From Silanimonas sp. (GTDB lineage Bacteria; Pseudomonadota; Gammaproteobacteria; Xanthomonadales; Xanthomonadaceae), in NCBI GenBank assembly GCA_018334015.1, contig JAGXTI010000020.1, positions 80,347-144,346 of the forward strand: a stretch of 64,000 nucleotides of DNA. Reading direction: 5' to 3'. Below are positions 63,941-64,000 of this stretch, piece by piece. Below the pieces are notes generated by a model. It was not told the origin of the DNA, did not search any database, and saw only the letters and a list, made by a program, of their open reading frames with translations. Numbering within the stretch: position 1 is the first letter of the stretch; each line of letters opens with the position of its first letter. A program made the position numbers and the translations under genes.

Positions 63941-64000
63941 ATGACGATGCCTACTGAACGCGATATCGAGTCCGCTGAGGCGAGCTTGTTTGTGGACTTG
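63941..64000 (+). CDS. start of an unidentified gene, cut by the window edge
   Basis: Twenty codons (MTMPTERDIESAEASLFVDL) run open to the last base. No domain can be recognised from this length, and the ribosome site upstream is not obvious. The base composition of the leader is AT-richer than the average. Confidence 0.35.
   Translation, partial: MTMPTERDIESAEASLFVDL

Overview
The window is about 64 kb of high-GC (roughly 68-70%) gammaproteobacterial chromosome, probably Xanthomonadales/Lysobacterales or a close relative. The basis is a pcm-tolC-waaA run, two LpxL-type acyltransferases, a WaaL-type ligase, a RutE-like nitroreductase, an exported S9 peptidase beside an AbgT transporter, and groESL under a CIRCE operator. 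The species cannot be named. Short AT-richer patches (about 25.4-25.9, 38.7-39.9 and 49.0-49.6 kb) mark acquired DNA.

Layout. 0-9.2 kb: TetR tail, pcm-like methyltransferase, tolC, then envelope lipid A/LPS genes (waaA, two acyltransferases, a zinc-ribbon methyltransferase, O-antigen ligase, family-4 glycosyltransferase, CHCC zinc-finger protein). 9.3-20.8 kb: pfkB, a pirin without its metal ligands, yceI, a RutE-like reductase, an ELM1-like protein, glnE, S9 peptidase, AbgT transporter and a TorF-type porin. 20.8-25.7 kb: a five-gene minus-strand operon encoding a 56-residue secreted six-cysteine peptide, an exported CxxC protein, a double FtsX-module permease, a HlyD-type adaptor and an ABC ATPase. 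This is the best candidate for an undescribed system. 25.7-30.6 kb: an accessory patch with a BLUF photoreceptor behind a MerR-type promoter, a TrmY-like methyltransferase, a short ORF containing a 31-codon piece of groEL, a glycosyltransferase-like gene broken by two frameshifts, a transposase remnant, and a DegT/Gfo-Idh-MocA nucleotide-sugar pair.

30.9-38.7 kb is stress and folding: two Hsp20 genes behind a sigma-32-like promoter, a methyltransferase, groES-groEL under a near-perfect sigma-32 promoter plus CIRCE, cutA, a PH-domain protein, dsbD and a TlpA thioredoxin. 38.8-40.0 kb holds a two-gene exported-protein/small-membrane-protein cassette whose first gene carries six heptanucleotide repeats at its 5' end, so it may be phase variable. 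40.2-44.5 kb: aroQ, accB-accC, dbpA and a hypothetical gene. 44.6-50.0 kb: a Type III restriction-modification operon (mod, rhuM-like, res). 50.2-64 kb: acnD, tRNA-Met, rpmB-rpmG, an orphan ParA, a GT2/LAB-N lipid-glycosylation pair, parA-parB-rsmG, a GAF-GAF-GGDEF-EAL protein, hemB, aroE, a gamma-carbonic-anhydrase-like protein and the start of one more gene.

Most functions are inferred from motifs and gene order read by eye. No database search was run.
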